A model generated the notes under the pieces. It saw only the letters and a list, made by a program, of their open reading frames with translations. It had not been told where the DNA came from and did no database searches. Below, in pieces: positions 62,150 through 64,000 of a stretch of DNA of 64,000 nt. Made by a program: the position numbers and the translations under genes. Source of the stretch: Undibacterium umbellatum (lineage in GTDB: Bacteria; Pseudomonadota; Gammaproteobacteria; Burkholderiales; Burkholderiaceae_D); the NCBI RefSeq assembly GCF_014284125.1, contig NZ_JACOFX010000006.1, positions 62,001-126,000 on the forward strand. Reading direction: 5' to 3'. Each line of letters opens with the position of its first letter. Position 1 is the first letter of the stretch.

Positions 62150-63339
62150 GACTTACTGTTCGTTCCTTGTGACATATACAGTTTGGCCAGCAATATACAT
62201 CGGCTATAACCCATGGCGCAATGCAGGTAAACCGTTTTTCCGGAGTCTATTTCCTGGCGCATGTACAGCAAAATTTCATTACTAACCGGCTTGCCTGGTT
62301 TGGTCAGATCAAGCAAGGGGAAGTGTTTGTAGGCGTGTTTACGCAAGGTTGGTGTTTCACTGAGTTCATTCGCCAGGTCTATGATGCTGCAATCTTGAGG
62401 CAGTTGTTTTGCCTCTCTACTGCTGAGGCGACGACCCACCCAGAGTTGCTCCGTCAGCTTGATAATGACAGGTTTATGTCTCTCACGCCAGACAACGGCC
62501 AGCCAGGTAAGCTGATAACCGAGCAAGTAGGGCGCATACAAGAGCCAGATCCACCATGGATATTGTCCCTGGTTTTTGTGTAGAAAGTGAGCATCATTGC
62601 GATAATAAGCAAGGCTGACCAGCAACAGACTGCATGCTAAATACAGAGCCAGCCAGCTACGTGCAGCGATGACGCCAATGATGAAAAACATGCTGGCAAA
62701 TATCAGGTAATAAAACGCCACATGCGGTTCTGTTCTTTTCGGAGTGATAAAGACGAGGCAAAACAGTCCCAGCAAGCCACCACCAAGCACGTCCAGCAAA
62801 TGGTGCTGATAAGTAAACAAGGTGGAAACCGCCGTCAGCAGAAGCCATGCAGTCAGCGCGATGTGCAATGTAACTGAGCGCACATGCTGACGCAGAGCGC
62901 TCCAGAATAACAGGCAATACGCAACATGAAGTGAAGGTAATTGATTATATGGTTTATCCACTTGCGCCAGAAAATCATATAGATATGCGCACCATGCAGA
63001 AGAAATGGCAGGCCTGGGCCAACTGAATTGCAAAGGGTAGAGCACAAAGATGAAGGCTGCGATGATTGTTGCCAGTAACAGGCGCTGGCTGAGCAGGCGC
63101 AATTGATCCTGGCTGCTTACCAAAAAGAACGTCACGCAAAAAAATAGCCCTGAACTAAGGTAGGGTACGATCATCCATTGCAAAAACGGGACGCCAGCCT
63201 CAAATGCCAGAGCAGCGTGGCGTACTACACCTTGTTCCTGTGCCAGCATATTTGCAGTGAAATAACATAAGCCAAACGTCAAGGCATTCAGCAACCAGTG
63301 ACGCAAGCGGTGTTGCACAGTTGCAGGAGAGTACGACAT
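62146..63339 (-). CDS. ynbD: YnbD-like PAP2 phosphatase / dual-specificity phosphatase fusion
   Basis: 397 residues. Residues 1-230 are a PAP2-type membrane phosphatase: SWPRPAISSAW, NQLPSLHVAYCLL, TLFTYQHHLLDVLGGGLLG. Residues 285-397 are a cysteine phosphatase with the signature VYLHCAMGYSRC (H-C-x5-R). The two-domain layout is that of E. coli YnbD. The lipid phosphatase part would release the headgroup phosphate, for example from a phosphatidylglycerophosphate-like product of the YnbA homologue; the role of the cytosolic cysteine phosphatase is unknown. It is first in the ynbD-ynbA minus-strand unit. Confidence 0.88.
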   Translation of the reverse strand: MSYSPATVQHRLRHWLLNALTFGLCYFTANMLAQEQGVVRHAALAFEAGVPFLQWMIVPYLSSGLFFCVTFFLVSSQDQLRLLSQRLLLATIIAAFIFVLYPLQFSWPRPAISSAWCAYLYDFLAQVDKPYNQLPSLHVAYCLLFWSALRQHVRSVTLHIALTAWLLLTAVSTLFTYQHHLLDVLGGGLLGLFCLVFITPKRTEPHVAFYYLIFASMFFIIGVIAARSWLALYLACSLLLVSLAYYRNDAHFLHKNQGQYPWWIWLLYAPYLLGYQLTWLAVVWRERHKPVIIKLTEQLWVGRRLSSREAKQLPQDCSIIDLANELSETPTLRKHAYKHFPLLDLTKPGKPVSNEILLYMRQEIDSGKTVYLHCAMGYSRCILLAKLYMSQGTNSKS

Positions 63340-63380
63340 TTGGAGTATGTTTAGCCATAACAGTGTGATATTTTAGCAGT

Positions 63381-64000
63381 ATGAATCAAGTTAAAAAATA
63401 TAAACGCTGCATGGTGTTCGCTGGTGGTGGTTTTCGTTTTGGTATTTATCTGGGCATGTACGCGGCTGCCTGTAATGCTGGCCGCACGCCGGATATTCTG
63501 CTGGCCAGTTGTGGCGGTGCTATTGCGGCAAGTATTATTGCTGCGTTCCCAGACGATGCACAGCGCAAGGCATGGCTGAGTTCTGAGGAAATGTACCACT
63601 ACTGGAGTGGCCTGAAGTCATCCCCCAGGGCTGGCATAGTCCGCGCTTTGGCCTTGGCTGCCAAGCGCGGTTTTGGCCGTGACTCTGCCAGCACCATTCC
63701 TGATCTGTTCAATGAATACCTGTTTGAAATCCCGGCCGAACTGCCCTTGCCGCGTTTAGCAGCAAGCGAGCAGTCCGTCGCGACTGCCATCATAGGCGGC
63801 AAATTGTTGTTTGATGAAAGTGAAGTTGGGCAAGCCCGTGGTCAGCGTAAATTATTTGCAGAAACCGTATTTTGCAACCCAAGAGCTGCAGCCCTGCTGG
63901 ACGGCATGGCTTCGCCACTTGCTGACCCGCGCTGGGGAGAACATGCAATTTCAGAACAGCTATTGTGTGACGTGCAAACCCCCACTAGTCTTGCAGCACG
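63381..64000 (+). CDS. patatin-like phospholipase, N-terminal part (runs off the right edge)
   Basis: From ATG 63381 about 206 codons are open to the window end. The oxyanion loop is FAGGGFRFGIYLGMY (G-G-G-x-R), and the nucleophile segment is LLASCGGAIAAS, a variant of G-x-S-x-G in which Ala takes the first Gly place. The catalytic Asp part lies past the edge. Patatins are lipid acyl hydrolases. It is divergent from ynbD with 41 bases between starts, so it may belong to the same lipid-remodelling region. No signal peptide is seen. Confidence 0.8.
   Translation, partial: MNQVKKYKRCMVFAGGGFRFGIYLGMYAAACNAGRTPDILLASCGGAIAASIIAAFPDDAQRKAWLSSEEMYHYWSGLKSSPRAGIVRALALAAKRGFGRDSASTIPDLFNEYLFEIPAELPLPRLAASEQSVATAIIGGKLLFDESEVGQARGQRKLFAETVFCNPRAAALLDGMASPLADPRWGEHAISEQLLCDVQTPTSLAA

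Noticed and set aside
1-64000. tRNA or rRNA genes, CRISPR arrays, riboswitches
   Set aside because: No cloverleaf-like sequence with a TTCGA loop in context, no regularly spaced repeats and no recognisable aptamer core were found by eye.

Overview
The window reads as a stretch of chromosome from a mesophilic betaproteobacterium of the order Burkholderiales, most like Oxalobacteraceae (Undibacterium, Herbaspirillum and relatives). This rests on protein resemblance by eye (ArgF/ArgG, HutUHDI, a YafY-type WYL regulator, DUF3096, DUF2242, DUF3820, DUF748) and on moderate GC; no search was run. Genes are dense on both strands. No rRNA, tRNA, CRISPR array or phage module was seen. One MITE-like element is present.

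Layout. 1-5.6 kb is a decayed accessory zone: a GH25 lysozyme cut by the window edge, two orphan periplasmic solute-binding proteins, DUF3096, a GST, a small Cys-rich secreted peptide and an anchored glutaredoxin, plus a multiply broken GFA gene and two gene stumps that look like one deletion across a divergent promoter region. 5.6-8.5 kb carries ppnP, argG and argF. 9.0-12.9 kb is a polysaccharide O-acetylation cassette (SGNH hydrolase, AlgF, AlgI-type MBOAT, AlgJ/AlgX). 13-23 kb holds a zinc-motif-lacking sirtuin, a large lipoprotein, a SUKH protein, rsgA, phhB, an M48 protease, orn, a FosA gene with one in-frame stop and an FKBP. 23.4-29.1 kb is a tightly packed envelope operon (beta-propeller, polysaccharide deacetylase, fatty acid hydroxylase/sterol desaturase-type protein, EI24, CinA-like, TAXI protein). 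29-37.5 kb has an acetamidase, an alpha/beta hydrolase with a divergent MerR and SRPBCC protein, a serine hydrolase, a two-component system and a threonine aldolase-type lyase.

37.6-43.4 kb contains the most interesting system: a split-borosin RiPP locus. A tetrapyrrole-methylase-fold enzyme (41848-42675) closely resembles the peptide-backbone alpha-N-methyltransferases of split borosins (SonM type). It is preceded by two paralogous 71- and 79-residue proteins with the layout of SonA-type precursors: a helical recognition domain, then a short C-terminal tail with the shared core LDSIV. A periplasmic-TPR diguanylate cyclase sits between the two precursors, an M14 metallocarboxypeptidase lies just upstream, and a small secreted protein lies downstream.

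44.9-52.6 kb is the histidine-utilisation region: hutC, a rhodanese-GNAT pair divergent from hutU, and hutUHDI. An 18-bp perfect palindrome fills the -35/-10 spacer of the hutU promoter. A 267-bp MITE-like element lies between hutC and the GNAT gene. The last step of the pathway (formiminoglutamate breakdown) is not encoded here. 52.7-58.7 kb holds a giant DUF748 protein and a response regulator/Hpt-REC-REC-GGDEF pair. 58.9-64 kb is a YnbABCD-like lipid cluster arranged as two convergent overlapping units, followed by a patatin-like gene cut by the window edge.
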